A stretch of 64,000 bases of DNA from Paractinoplanes tereljensis (GCF_016862435.1 NZ_BOMY01000031.1:1-64000), one strand, 5' to 3'; positions 51,259-60,068 are shown, counted from the stretch's first letter. Translations and numbers: made by a program. Notes: generated by a model from the letters alone, not told the origin.

Positions 51259-52308
51259 TCAGGGGGAGGTGGCGGGGAGGCCGTCGGGGGTCGCGGCCTG
51301 GTCTGGTGGGGCCTGGCCTGGGTCGCGTGGGGTCCAGACGTTGAAGAGGAGGTTCAGCAGGAAGACGATTATCACCGTGGTGGTGATCGAGCTGCCCAGG
51401 ATGATCTGCAGCTCGTCGGGCATGCGGTCGTAGAACGCCGGCGCCACCACCGGGACCATGCCGGCGCCCAGGGAGATGGCGACGATCAGCAGGTTGTGGT
51501 TGCCGTCGAAGTCGACCTTGCGCAGGCTGCGGATGCCAACCGCGGTCACCGTGGCGAACATAACCAGGGCCGCGCCGCCGATCACCGGGCCGGGGATGGC
51601 CGCGATGATCGCGCCCAGCTTGGGAATCAGGCCCAGCAGTACCAGGATGATGCCGGCCGCGGTGACCACGAAGCGGCTGCGGACCTTGGTCACCTGCACC
51701 AGGCCTACGTTCTGGGCGAACGCGGTGTCCAGGAACGAGTTGAACGTGCCGGCCAGGATGCCGGACAGGCCATCCGCGGCCAGGCCGCGGGCGATGTCGT
51801 TCTCGGTGGGCTCGCGGTCGACCAGGCCGCCGACGGCGATCATGTCGGCGGTTGACTCGACGTAGATCACCAGCATCACCACGCACATCGAGATGATGGC
51901 GGCGGCCTGGAACTTCGGCGCGCCGAAGTAGAACGGCCGGGCCAGGCCGAACCAACCCGCGTCGCCCACGCCGGCGAAATCGACCAGGCCCATCAGGGCG
52001 GCAACGACCACCCCGAAGATCAACCCGATGAGTACGGCGAGGGAGACCAGGAAACCCTTGGCGAACCGGTTGATCAGTACGATGAGCAGGATGATCGCCC
52101 CGGCCAGCGCGATGTGCGACAGGTTGCCGTAACCGGGGTCGTCGGGATTGTTGCCGGCGATCAGGCCGGCGCCCGCGTCGATCAGCGACAGGCCGATGAT
52201 GGTGATCACCGTGCCGGTCACCAGCGGCGGGAACAGGTGGATGATCTTCGCGAACGGCTTGGCGATCAGCAGGCCGAAGACGCCGGCGCAGAGGATCGAT
52301 GCGATGCG
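51259..52308 (-). pseudogene. Nucleobase:cation symporter-2 (purine permease), 5' truncated
   Basis: The frame encodes TM segments and the signature of NCS2 xanthine/uric acid permeases (FPPLVTGTVITIIGLSL, NTFLDTAFAQNVGLVQVTKV-like GTFNSFLDTAFAQNVGL, GAALVMFATVTAVGIRSL). Recognisable sequence begins at ILCAGVFGLLIAKPF, right after an in-frame TAA (52309-52311), so the first 110-150 residues are missing. The only usable start (GTG 52221) would remove more of the transport core. Probably a non-functional remnant left by a deletion next to the MFS gene. Confidence 0.7.
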
Positions 52309-52333
52309 TTACCGCGATGTGACAGCGTGCGCG

Positions 52334-53545
52334 TTATTGGATCTCGCGCAGCTTCCGCACCGGGGAGAACACCACCCAGAGAACCCCGAGCAGGGCGCCG
52401 ACGGTGGCGATCCAGAGCGCCGGGCGTACGCCTAAAAACGCACCGAGCGTGCCGCCCAGCACCGCGCCGATGGGCCGGATGCCGTAGTTGATCGTGCGGT
52501 TGAAGCCGGCCACGACGGCCAGCCGGTTCGGCGGCGTGGCCGCGGTCTGCACCGAGCCGGCGGTGATGTCGAGAAGCATGACGCCGAGCGCCGCGACGAA
52601 CTCGGCGGTGACCAGCATCGCCAGCACCACCGGCTGCGGGCCGTGCGCGAGCGGCACCAGGATCAGCGGTGCCGGGAAGACGACCAGGCCGAGGATCAGC
52701 GCGGGCCCGATGCCGATGCGCCGGCTGATCGGCCCGGCGACGGTGGCGCCGAGCAGGCCGCCGACCGCGCCCAGGCCGATGATGACGCCGAGCGTGCCGG
52801 GCCTGATGTGCAGGCCGGTGGTCACGTAGAGCACGAACAGTGCCGCGAAGATGTAGTTGAACAGGTTGAGCGTGGTGGTGCCGAGCAGGATCGCCCGCAG
52901 CACCGGATGGGTGAGCACGAACCGCATGCCGTTCCCGTGCTTGGCCTCGGGCTCGCCCGGCCGCTCGGCGACGTCCACCCGGCGCAGGAACACTGCCGAG
53001 GCCAGGAACGTCAGCACGTCGGCCAGCAGCGCGAACGGAGCGGTGAAGACCTGCACGAGCAGGCCGCCGGCGCTCGGGCCGGCCACGTAGGACATTGCCC
53101 GGCTGCCGTTGAGCAGGCTGTTCGCCGTGACGTAGTCGGTGCGCTCGACCAGGTCGGCGAAGAGGCTGCTGTGCGCCACCTCGAAGAGCATCGACAGCGT
53201 GCCGGCCGCGAACGCCACCGCGTAGAGGACGGTCAGGGTCAGGTGGTCGGCCCACCACAGCAGCGGGATCGCCAGCAGCAGCGCGGCCCGGCCCAGGTCG
53301 GCCCCGATCATCAGGCGGCGTTTGCGGGAATGCCGGTCGACCCAGGCACCGGCCGGCATCGAGAAGAGCAGGTTGGGCAGCAGCGCGGCGGCGGTCAGGT
53401 AGCCCATCTCGGCCGGCCCGGCGCCGACCGCGAGGACGGCCAGCAGCGGCATGGCCAGCAGGGTGACCTGGTCGCCGAACAGCGAGACGGTCTGCGCGGC
53501 CCAGTACCGCCGGAAGGTGGGGCGGCGCAGCAGGGTGTCAGTCAT
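52334..53545 (-). CDS. MFS transporter
   Basis: 403 residues with 12 predicted membrane segments. LLRRPTFRRYWAAQTVSLFGDQVTLLAMPLLAV and AGAWVDRHSRKRRLMIGADLGRAALL are typical of the MFS_3/EntS-like exporter group. ATG 53545 overlaps the ArsR-type stop by 8 bp (ATGACTGA), the same joining seen in the MFS-MarR pair. A homologue of the same group lies at 55.8 kb. Confidence 0.9.
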   Translation of the reverse strand: MTDTLLRRPTFRRYWAAQTVSLFGDQVTLLAMPLLAVLAVGAGPAEMGYLTAAALLPNLLFSMPAGAWVDRHSRKRRLMIGADLGRAALLLAIPLLWWADHLTLTVLYAVAFAAGTLSMLFEVAHSSLFADLVERTDYVTANSLLNGSRAMSYVAGPSAGGLLVQVFTAPFALLADVLTFLASAVFLRRVDVAERPGEPEAKHGNGMRFVLTHPVLRAILLGTTTLNLFNYIFAALFVLYVTTGLHIRPGTLGVIIGLGAVGGLLGATVAGPISRRIGIGPALILGLVVFPAPLILVPLAHGPQPVVLAMLVTAEFVAALGVMLLDITAGSVQTAATPPNRLAVVAGFNRTINYGIRPIGAVLGGTLGAFLGVRPALWIATVGALLGVLWVVFSPVRKLREIQ

Positions 53546-54077
53546 GCGGGAGCGCCAGATGTATCAGGTGCACCGGGCGGGTGCCGCGGCGGGCCACCGC
53601 GTACGGCGCGAGCAGGTCGTCGATCCGCTGGGTGAGCTCCCGCAGTTCGTCCGCCGTGACGTGTACCAGCGCGTCACTGAAGCCGCCGGCCGTGCGCCAC
53701 TCGACCGGCTCGTCGGGGCGGGCGGCCAGGTAGGCCTGGGCGCGCTCGACGTACTGCCCAAGCAGCACGCTGTTGAGCGAGTCGGTCGCGGCCCGGACGG
53801 CCGGGTCGTCGGAGTCGTCGTCCCATGAGGTATAGCGCGCGGTGGCCTGCCAGGGACGCTCCCGCTGGTCGGCGCCGGGTGCCCGCTCGGCCAGCCCGTA
53901 CTTGGCCAGTTGTCGCAGGTGGAACGAGCAGTTGGGCACGGTGTTGCCGAGCCGGGCGGCGGCCTGGGTGGCGGTCATCGGCCCCTCACCGCGCAACAGG
54001 CCGATCAGTCGCATGCGCAGGGGGTGGGCGTACGCCCGGAGGGATCTCGCATCGCCCAGCCTGACCTCGTCTCGCAT
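53538..54077 (-). CDS. ArsR-type winged-helix regulator
   Basis: 179 residues. LGDARSLRAYAHPLRMRLIGLLRGEGPMTATQAAARLGNTVPNCSFHLRQLAKYGLAERAPG is an HTH_20/ArsR winged helix. The C-terminal helices end with a DELRELTQRIDDLLAPY region seen in regulators of neighbouring MFS pumps. It precedes and overlaps the exporter, so it is the likely local repressor. ATG 54077 is preceded by AGGA. Confidence 0.85.
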   Translation of the reverse strand: MRDEVRLGDARSLRAYAHPLRMRLIGLLRGEGPMTATQAAARLGNTVPNCSFHLRQLAKYGLAERAPGADQRERPWQATARYTSWDDDSDDPAVRAATDSLNSVLLGQYVERAQAYLAARPDEPVEWRTAGGFSDALVHVTADELRELTQRIDDLLAPYAVARRGTRPVHLIHLALPHD

Positions 54078-54095
54078 TCCTAGAGAATGCTTTAG

Positions 54096-54107
54096 AAAGA
54101 CTTCTTT
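54096..54107. promoter_or_regulatory. ArsR operator candidate
   Basis: AAAGA-CT-TCTTT, in an AT-rich patch (54080-54110) between the divergent ArsR and winged-helix genes; GCTTTAG/CTTTAGC elements flank it. It is the only AT-rich stretch nearby. Confidence 0.45.
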
Positions 54108-54134
54108 AGCAAGTGGTTGTGGCAGCATGGGGCG

Positions 54135-55292
54135 ATGCGCAGGGTGACCGACGACGAACGGCGTGCCCGCCTGGCCATCCGGCACGCGCTGGCTCCGGCC
54201 TATTGGGTTTCGTCGCCGGAGGACGCCACCCGGGCGATGACCGTCCTGCACGCCACCGAGCCGCCGACGGTCTATCTGTCCTGCTGGGCCCGGGTTTCCG
54301 GGGTCAAGCCGGGGGATGTCGACCGGGCTCTCTACGACGACCGCACGCTGGTGAAGCAGCTGGCCATGCGGCGCACCCTGTTCGTCTTCCCGCGCGACCT
54401 GCTGCCGGCCGCGTGGCCCAGCGCGTCGGCCCGGGTGGCCGGCACCGAGCGGGCCCGGATGGCGAAGGACGGTGCTCTCGCGGGCCTGGCACCGGATTTT
54501 CTGGACCTTACCCGCGCTGAGGTTTTGTCGCATTTGTCAGATAAGCCGGACGGCCGCACGGCGGCCGAGATCCGCCGCGCGGTCCCGATGCTCGACGTCA
54601 AGGTCGCGGTGTCACCCGGTTCGGTCTGGGGCGCCTCCCGGGTGCTCACCCACCTGGGCCTGACCGCCGACATCGTGCGCGGCACCAACACCGGTGGCTG
54701 GCACGTCTCCCGCCCCCGCTGGACCCGGATGAGCGACTGGCTGGGCGAGGTACCGCCGTGGGTGGACGCCGAGGCCGGCTACCGCGAGATCGTCCGCCGC
54801 TGGCTGTACTCGTTCGGCCCCGGCACCGAGGACGACCTGGTGTGGTGGCTGGGCTCGACCAAGAAAGTCGTCCGCGCGGCCCTCGCCGCCCTAGCCGCGG
54901 TGCCGGTCACCCTGGACAGCGGCGCCACCGGCTGGCTGCTCCCGTCCGATGTCGACGAGGTCGCCGACCCCGGCCCGTGGGCGGCCCTGCTGCCGGTGCT
55001 CGACCCGACGGTGATGGGCTGGCAGGGCCGCGACTTCTACCTCGGCCCGCACCGCGACCCGCTCTTCGACCGCACCGGCAACGCCGGCACCACCGCCTGG
55101 ATCAACGGCCGGGTGGTCGGCTGCTGGGTGCAGGACGCGGCCGGGGTGGTCGAGGTGCGCCTGCTGGAGAAGATCTCGGCCGCCGAGCGCAAGGCGCTCA
55201 ACGCCGAGGCCGCCCGGTTGACAGCGTGGCTGGGCGGCTTCCGGGTCTCCAGCGTGTACGCGTCAGCCGCGATGAAGCCCGCTCCGGTCTAG
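54135..55292 (+). CDS. Winged-helix DNA-binding protein (HTH_42 / YcaQ-like)
   Basis: 385 residues. RARLAIRHALAPAYWVSSPEDATRAMTVLHATEPPTVYLSCWARV is the family start; later TLVKQLAMRRTLFVFP, AEIRRAVP, LPVLDPTVMGWQGRDFYLG and GNAGTTAWINGRVVGCW. E. coli YcaQ (AlkX) is a DNA glycosylase that unhooks crosslinks; this actinobacterial branch is related but not tested. ATG 54135 is preferred over an ATG six codons upstream. Its stop overlaps the facing stop via CTAG. Confidence 0.82.
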   Translation: MRRVTDDERRARLAIRHALAPAYWVSSPEDATRAMTVLHATEPPTVYLSCWARVSGVKPGDVDRALYDDRTLVKQLAMRRTLFVFPRDLLPAAWPSASARVAGTERARMAKDGALAGLAPDFLDLTRAEVLSHLSDKPDGRTAAEIRRAVPMLDVKVAVSPGSVWGASRVLTHLGLTADIVRGTNTGGWHVSRPRWTRMSDWLGEVPPWVDAEAGYREIVRRWLYSFGPGTEDDLVWWLGSTKKVVRAALAALAAVPVTLDSGATGWLLPSDVDEVADPGPWAALLPVLDPTVMGWQGRDFYLGPHRDPLFDRTGNAGTTAWINGRVVGCWVQDAAGVVEVRLLEKISAAERKALNAEAARLTAWLGGFRVSSVYASAAMKPAPV

Positions 55293-55771
55293 CCTGTCGC
55301 GTCGCTTGTTTCTTCGTCCGGCTGCGCATCCGGGAAGAATCTGCTCAGGTCCGGGAAATCTGTTGGCTTCTCGCTGACAATTGCTTGAAAGAGCGGCGTT
55401 CTCGCCATTTCCTCGGCGACTGCGGACCAATCGCCTCGTCCCTCGTCCGGAAAGCGGTCGCCCACGCGTAAAGCGTGATCGACCGCCCCGGCCATCTGGT
55501 CGGCCACGATGAGAGCCCGATCGAGGTCGTCCCCGACCAGGTCAACGGGCTTACGGCGAAAGACGTAGGACCTGAGGTCCGGCCGCTGGAACAGCATGGC
55601 AAGGCCGGCGTCGTAACGCTCGTTCGCGTGATGAAGTGCTTCGTACCGGCTGTACAGGTTGGATATGCTCACCTGCTTCTGCAGCTTTCGCGTTTGCATG
55701 GCCGCGAAGTAGAGAGCGATAAGAACGCCGACGAAGCTGAGCGCCTGAAAGATGATTGCGATCATCGTCAT
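55289..55771 (-). CDS. Small membrane-anchored protein of unknown function
   Basis: 160 residues: one N-terminal membrane segment (IAIIFQALSFVGVLIALYFAAM), then a basic coiled stretch TRKLQKQVSISNLYSRYEALHHANERYD and a helical domain. Such single-pass proteins are common but undefined. Base composition is lower in GC than its neighbours, which suggests recent gain. AGGTTGG precedes the ATG. Confidence 0.65.
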   Translation of the reverse strand: MTMIAIIFQALSFVGVLIALYFAAMQTRKLQKQVSISNLYSRYEALHHANERYDAGLAMLFQRPDLRSYVFRRKPVDLVGDDLDRALIVADQMAGAVDHALRVGDRFPDEGRGDWSAVAEEMARTPLFQAIVSEKPTDFPDLSRFFPDAQPDEETSDATG

Positions 55772-55841
55772 CCAACCTGTCGCACCTCGAATACCACCAC
55801 GATATGGCCCGCCGTCAACGGCATCGATATCATCGCTGTCG

Positions 55842-57080
55842 ATGAGCCTGCTGCGGGATCAGGGATTTCGGAACCTCTTCGTCGCCGACGCGGTCAGCCA
55901 GGTCGGCACTCAGGTCAGCATGCTGGCGTTGCCTCTGGTGGCGGTGATCGTGCTGCGGGCCTCGAACTTCGAGGTCGGCCTGCTCAGCGCCTGCGAGACT
56001 CTGGCCTTCCTCCTGGTCGGGCTGCCGGCCGGTGCGCTTGTCGACCGAATGCGCCGCCGCCGAGTCCTGATCGTGAGTGACATCGCTCGGGCCGCCCTGC
56101 TGGCGTCGGTGCCGGTCGCCTGGGCCCTGGGCGGTCTCACCCTCGCCCAGCTCTGCCTGGTCGCGCTGGCCACCGGCGTGTTCACGGTCTTCTTCGACGT
56201 GGCCTATCAGAGCTACCTGCCCCACCTGGTCGGAACGGACCACCTCGTCGAGGGCAACGCCAAGCTGGAGGGCGTACGGGCCACCAGCCAGATCGCCGGC
56301 CCGACGATGGCCGGCTTCCTCATCCAGTTGATCACCGCGCCCTTCGCGCTGCTGGTGGACGCGCTCAGCTTCGCCGCCTCGGCGCTGTTCGTCGGCCGCA
56401 TCGCCGCCCGCGAGGAACGCCCGGAACGCCGCCCGGACCGGCATCTCGGCCGGGAGATCCTCGAGGGCCTGCGGTTCGTCTTCGGCAATCCGCTGCTGCG
56501 GGCGATCGCCCTGTGCACCTCCACCCACAACCTGCTGTCGGCGGCGCAGACGGCGATGCTTGTCGTACTTCTCGCCCGGGACCTGGGTCTGCGGCCCGGC
56601 ATCATCGGCGTCTTCTACTCGGTCGCCGCGATAGGCGGCCTGGTCGGCGCGCTGGTGGCCCGCCGGATCGCGGCCCGGATCGGGCAGGGTCCGGCGATCT
56701 GGATCCCGATCGCGGCCTGCGTGCCCGCGCAACTGGTCATCCCGCTGGCTCAGCCGGGTTGGCTGCTCTGGGCGGCGGCCTGCGCCTACCTGGTGATCTG
56801 GGCGGCCTCGTCGATCTACAACATCACCCAGGTCAGCTTCCGGCAGGGCCTGACGCCGCCGCTCCTGCTGGGCCGGATGAACGCCACGATGCGCTTCCTG
56901 GTCTGGGGCACTATGCCGATCGGCGCCTTCGCCGGCGGCGTGCTCGGCCAGGCGATCGGCGCCCGGCCGACACTGTGGATCGTCGCCGCGGCCGGGGTGC
57001 TCCCGTTGCTGCCGCTCCTGGCGTCCCCGCTGCGCAACACCCGCGAACTGCCCGGCGTCACACCTGGTCGAGTGGGATGA
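55842..57080 (+). CDS. MFS transporter
   Basis: 412 residues with 12 predicted membrane segments, of the same MFS_3 group as the 52.3-kb protein (LLRDQGFRNLFVADAVSQVGTQVSMLALPLVAVIVL; AGALVDRMRRRRVLIVSDIARAALL). ATG 55842 is chosen from the alignment of this start; TATCAT lies 8 nt upstream. The frame is open upstream but overlaps the divergent gene. No dedicated regulator is adjacent. Confidence 0.87.
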   Translation: MSLLRDQGFRNLFVADAVSQVGTQVSMLALPLVAVIVLRASNFEVGLLSACETLAFLLVGLPAGALVDRMRRRRVLIVSDIARAALLASVPVAWALGGLTLAQLCLVALATGVFTVFFDVAYQSYLPHLVGTDHLVEGNAKLEGVRATSQIAGPTMAGFLIQLITAPFALLVDALSFAASALFVGRIAAREERPERRPDRHLGREILEGLRFVFGNPLLRAIALCTSTHNLLSAAQTAMLVVLLARDLGLRPGIIGVFYSVAAIGGLVGALVARRIAARIGQGPAIWIPIAACVPAQLVIPLAQPGWLLWAAACAYLVIWAASSIYNITQVSFRQGLTPPLLLGRMNATMRFLVWGTMPIGAFAGGVLGQAIGARPTLWIVAAAGVLPLLPLLASPLRNTRELPGVTPGRVG

Positions 57081-57762
57081 AATAGGCCTTGAGGCTTCCG
57101 CAGCCGTCCGCCGCCTCGCCGTCGGCCCGCATCGTCGTGGAACCTTCCCCGGCGATCGCGGCGACACCGACCGGGAGGACCGCGAGGGCCTGTTGCGGCT
57201 GGGAAGACAGCGGCTGATCCCAGAGGATGCAGACCACCCCGACCGCAACCTTCTCCGGGTTGGGGTTGGTGAGCTCGACCGACCAGAACGGCCCGACCTT
57301 CGACGTCTGCTCCCCGGCGACGTCGAACGTCTGCACTTCCACGTCCAGCGGCGTGACCGGAAACTCCGCCTTGGCCGAGGCCCGGACGGTAACCCGAACA
57401 TCCGCCACTCTCGACACGTCGTCACCGGCGAAGGCGAGAACGTCCAAGGAGTACGCCCGGCCCGGAGCGAGCAGCCGGCCCTTGTCGCTGCCGTAGGCCG
57501 TGCTCACCCGGACACCTGCCACCACCGCGCCGGAGCTGTCGACCGGCACGATCTCCAGCGTCGGGACCACAGCCGACAGGGCGGGGTTGAAGATCTCCAA
57601 TGTCTGATCCATCATCCCGGACCCGTTGTGCTGGTGATAGGTAAACGTCAGCCGCCGCGACGCATCCGACCCACTCAACGCCTCGACCAGGACGTACGCG
57701 ACGGCGACAACGACCGTGGCGATGGGGACCAGGATGCGTAGGGCGGGGTGGCGGAAGATCAC
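57058..57762 (-). CDS. Single-pass membrane protein with beta-rich extracellular part
   Basis: 234 residues. One N-terminal segment (LRILVPIATVVVAVAYVLVEAL) anchors an extracellular beta-rich part (TFTYHQHNGSGMMDQTLEIFNPALSAVVPTLEIVPVDSSGAVVAGVRVSTAYG; FWSVELTNPNPEKVAVGVVCILWDQPL), similar in type to FxLYD/Ig-like domains. I do not recognise a family. GTG start. It overlaps the facing MFS gene by 23 bp. Confidence 0.6.
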   Translation of the reverse strand: MIFRHPALRILVPIATVVVAVAYVLVEALSGSDASRRLTFTYHQHNGSGMMDQTLEIFNPALSAVVPTLEIVPVDSSGAVVAGVRVSTAYGSDKGRLLAPGRAYSLDVLAFAGDDVSRVADVRVTVRASAKAEFPVTPLDVEVQTFDVAGEQTSKVGPFWSVELTNPNPEKVAVGVVCILWDQPLSSQPQQALAVLPVGVAAIAGEGSTTMRADGEAADGCGSLKAYFIPLDQV

Positions 57763-57887
57763 GGCGGGAGTATCGCAGAACCCCGGCCACCGCGAGGGGC
57801 ACCCGAATCCCAGCGAAGTTCGCCGAAGCCACGGGTGCGTCTGTGGCCGGCCTCAGCGCGGGTGGGGCGCGCTGAGGCCGGTTCGGT

Positions 57888-59414
57888 TTACGGGGTTAGG
57901 TCGTATGTCGGCCAGTCGGAGAGGTCGGTGAGCATCTGGCGGTCGTGGGTGGCTATCACCACCGCTGCGGTTGTGGTGAGCAGGGCCTTTGTCAGGTCGT
58001 CTACCAGCGGGGCGGACAGGTGGTTGGTGGGCTCGTCGAGGATCAGGACGTTCGGGTGGGTGGCCAGCAACGCGGTCAGGTGGCGGCGGCGTCGCTGGCC
58101 GGGGGACATGCGGTCGCCGGCGGGGGTTTCCTGGGCCAGGTAGGCGATTCGGGCCTCGGACAGGTGGCGCACCTCGCCCGTGTCCGGGTTCAGGGCTCGG
58201 GCCAAGGTGGCCAGCAGCGTTGACTTTCCGGCGCCGTTCGGGCCGGTTACCAGCAGGCGGCTTCCGCCGCCGAACGCCAGGGTTACCGGCCGGCTCAGAC
58301 GGCCGGTCACGGTTACGTCTTGGCAATTCAGGAGGGGTACGGCCGGACGCGTGCCGGGATCGGCATAGTGGAACGGCCGTGGTGGTACGGGGACGGTGAT
58401 CCGGTGTTCGTCCAGGTCGTCCTGGCGGCGGCGCAGGGCCTGGACCACGCCGGGAGCCCGGCTCTGCCGCTGGTGCCGGCCGGTGCCCTTGTCGGGGCGC
58501 CAACCGGTGCTCAAGCGGTCGCGCGCCTCGCCGACTGCCACTCGCAGGCGATCGTGTTCGGCCTGCTGTGTCGCGTACGCCTGAAGCCATCTCTCCCACA
58601 GCTTGGCGCGACCCTCCTGCCAGCCGGCGTAGCCGCCGGCGAACAGCCGCGGCCGGCCGTCCTCGGCCGGATCGAGGTCCAGGAACTCGGCGGCCACGTC
58701 GCGCAGCAGGGCCCGGTCGTGGGTGACCACCGCGAAACCGCCGGCCTGCTGCCGCAGCCGGGCGGTGAGGAAGGCCAGGCCGTCGGCGTCCAGGTGGTTG
58801 GTGGGCTCGTCCAGCAGCAGGAGGTCGGCGTTGGCCCCAAGAACACAGGCGAGGCGTACGCGATAACGCTGTCCCACCGACAGTGTGGCCAGCGGCCGGC
58901 TCCGGTCGGTGCAGGCGTTCAGCCCGGCCAGCGCAATGTCGACCCGCCGTTCGGCGTCCCAGGCGTCCAGCCGGGTCGCAACCTCCAGCGCAGCTGAGTA
59001 GGCCGCCTCAGCTGCGGCCGCAGCGGCCGCAGCGGCCGCGTCGCCTGCTCTGTCTACCTGTGACGCGGTGGTGCCGGTCGCGGTCGCCGCGATCGCGGCG
59101 GTGGCCTCGTCCAGCGCTTCGAGGGCGGCCAGCGAGGGGCCGATCGCCTGGGCGATCAGGGTGCCTACCGTTTCGCCGGCTTGAGACTCCAACTCTTGCC
59201 GGACCACGCCGATCGTGCCGGTGCGCTGCACGGTGCCGGCGTCTGGGGTCAGCAGGCCGGCCAGCACGTGCAGCAGGGTGGTTTTACCGCGGCCGTTCTC
59301 GCCGACTATCGCCAGGCGGGAACCGGTGGAGACGGTCACGGTCACGTCGGACAGGACTTCCTGGGCGCCCAGGACTACGCGGATGTTTTCCGCGCGGATG
59401 TGTGCGTGGGGCAT
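57888..59414 (-). CDS. ABC-F ATPase, antibiotic-resistance (ribosome protection) type
   Basis: 508 residues, two ATPase domains and no membrane segment. Walker A: GENGRGKTTLL and GPNGAGKSTLL. Walker B: LLLLDEPTNHLD and VLILDEPTNHLS. The signatures are unusual (LSVGQRYRVRLA and MSPGQRRRRHLTA instead of LSGGQ), as in actinomycete self-resistance proteins. An arm-like insertion with ten consecutive Ala lies near residue 125. ABC-F ARE proteins displace macrolide, lincosamide or similar drugs from the ribosome; which drug cannot be told. The 170-nt leader with a short ORF suggests drug-induced expression. Confidence 0.88.
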   Translation of the reverse strand: MPHAHIRAENIRVVLGAQEVLSDVTVTVSTGSRLAIVGENGRGKTTLLHVLAGLLTPDAGTVQRTGTIGVVRQELESQAGETVGTLIAQAIGPSLAALEALDEATAAIAATATGTTASQVDRAGDAAAAAAAAAAEAAYSAALEVATRLDAWDAERRVDIALAGLNACTDRSRPLATLSVGQRYRVRLACVLGANADLLLLDEPTNHLDADGLAFLTARLRQQAGGFAVVTHDRALLRDVAAEFLDLDPAEDGRPRLFAGGYAGWQEGRAKLWERWLQAYATQQAEHDRLRVAVGEARDRLSTGWRPDKGTGRHQRQSRAPGVVQALRRRQDDLDEHRITVPVPPRPFHYADPGTRPAVPLLNCQDVTVTGRLSRPVTLAFGGGSRLLVTGPNGAGKSTLLATLARALNPDTGEVRHLSEARIAYLAQETPAGDRMSPGQRRRRHLTALLATHPNVLILDEPTNHLSAPLVDDLTKALLTTTAAVVIATHDRQMLTDLSDWPTYDLTP

Positions 59415-59439
59415 GGTTCTGCTCTCGGCTCGTCGTGGA

Positions 59440-59532
59440 GCCGGGCAGCGTCAGGACACCGCCCGGCGAGAACGCCAGGACGGCGGAACAGAGCTGCTGA
59501 AATCAGGGTGAGCTCGCCGCCGTCAGCGGCGG
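59440..59532 (-). promoter_or_regulatory. Attenuator-like hairpins in the ABC-F leader
   Basis: Minus strand, in order: CCGCCG-ctga-CGGCGG (59517-59532), whose loop contains the stop codon of the leader ORF; GAGCT/AGCTC (about 59490-59515); GCCGGGC-14 nt-GCCCGGC (59440-59467) shortly before the gene. A ribosome stalled on the leader ORF would open the first hairpin. Confidence 0.55.
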
Positions 59533-59567
59533 GACCACGGCTTCAGCACGGCGATACTTCGACACAT
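59523..59567 (-). CDS. Leader peptide of the ABC-F gene (14 codons)
   Basis: ATG TGT CGA AGT ... CGC CGC TGA encodes MCRSIAVLKPWSRR. ATG 59567 is 7 nt after TAACCT (59575-59580, minus strand), so translation begins at the mRNA 5' end. Short leader ORFs before ABC-F and erm genes stall ribosomes when a drug is present. No ribosome site is needed in a leaderless message. Confidence 0.6.
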   Translation of the reverse strand: MCRSIAVLKPWSRR

Positions 59568-59585
59568 GGGCGCAAGGTTAGCGGG

Positions 59586-60059
59586 TCAGGCGACCGCCGG
59601 ATACGCATATAGTTCGATCAGGCGGTGCCGGGAGGCCTGCAGGCGGTCGGCGGTCACCCGGAGGATGCGGGTGGTCAGCTCGCGGCCGAACTCGGGGTCC
59701 TCGGCTATCAGGTTGCGCACCGCGGCGGCGTCGAACTCGACCGCTCGGATGTCTTCGGCCACTACCGCGCCGAACTGCCAGCGGTAGGGGACGGTCAGCC
59801 AGGACCAGCCGATCAGCGTGCTCGGGCCGACCCGCTCGATGACGATGTCGCCGCGGCCGGGCACGTAGAAGTCGATCGCCACCGAGCCGTTGTGCAGCAG
59901 CCAGAACCGGTCGGCGGTGCCGTCCTCGCGCATCAGGCGGTGGCCGGTGCCGTAGTAGACCGGGTGGCCGGTGCCGGCCAGGCGATGCAGCCAGTCGCCC
60001 GGCAGATCGGCGACGAAGTCGTGCACGGCCAGCAGGTCGAAGACACTCATCGACGGCAT
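59586..60059 (-). CDS. Cyclic-nucleotide-binding domain protein
   Basis: 157 residues: a single Crp-like cNMP barrel (HPVYYGTGHRLMREDGTADRFWLLHNGSVAIDFYVPGRGDIVIERVGPSTLIGWSWL) and a C-terminal helix, with no helix-turn-helix. It cannot act as a Crp transcription factor alone. It is the last gene of the RaiA-membrane-cNMP operon; such modules appear in hypoxia/dormancy regulons of actinobacteria. ATG could be 60059 or 60050. Confidence 0.8.
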   Translation of the reverse strand: MPSMSVFDLLAVHDFVADLPGDWLHRLAGTGHPVYYGTGHRLMREDGTADRFWLLHNGSVAIDFYVPGRGDIVIERVGPSTLIGWSWLTVPYRWQFGAVVAEDIRAVEFDAAAVRNLIAEDPEFGRELTTRILRVTADRLQASRHRLIELYAYPAVA

Positions 60060-60068
60060 GGCTATCTC

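Noticed and set aside
50863..51433. Small plus-strand reading frames in the repeat array
   Set aside because: They repeat with the 83-bp unit, have no start signals and are only products of the high-GC repeat.
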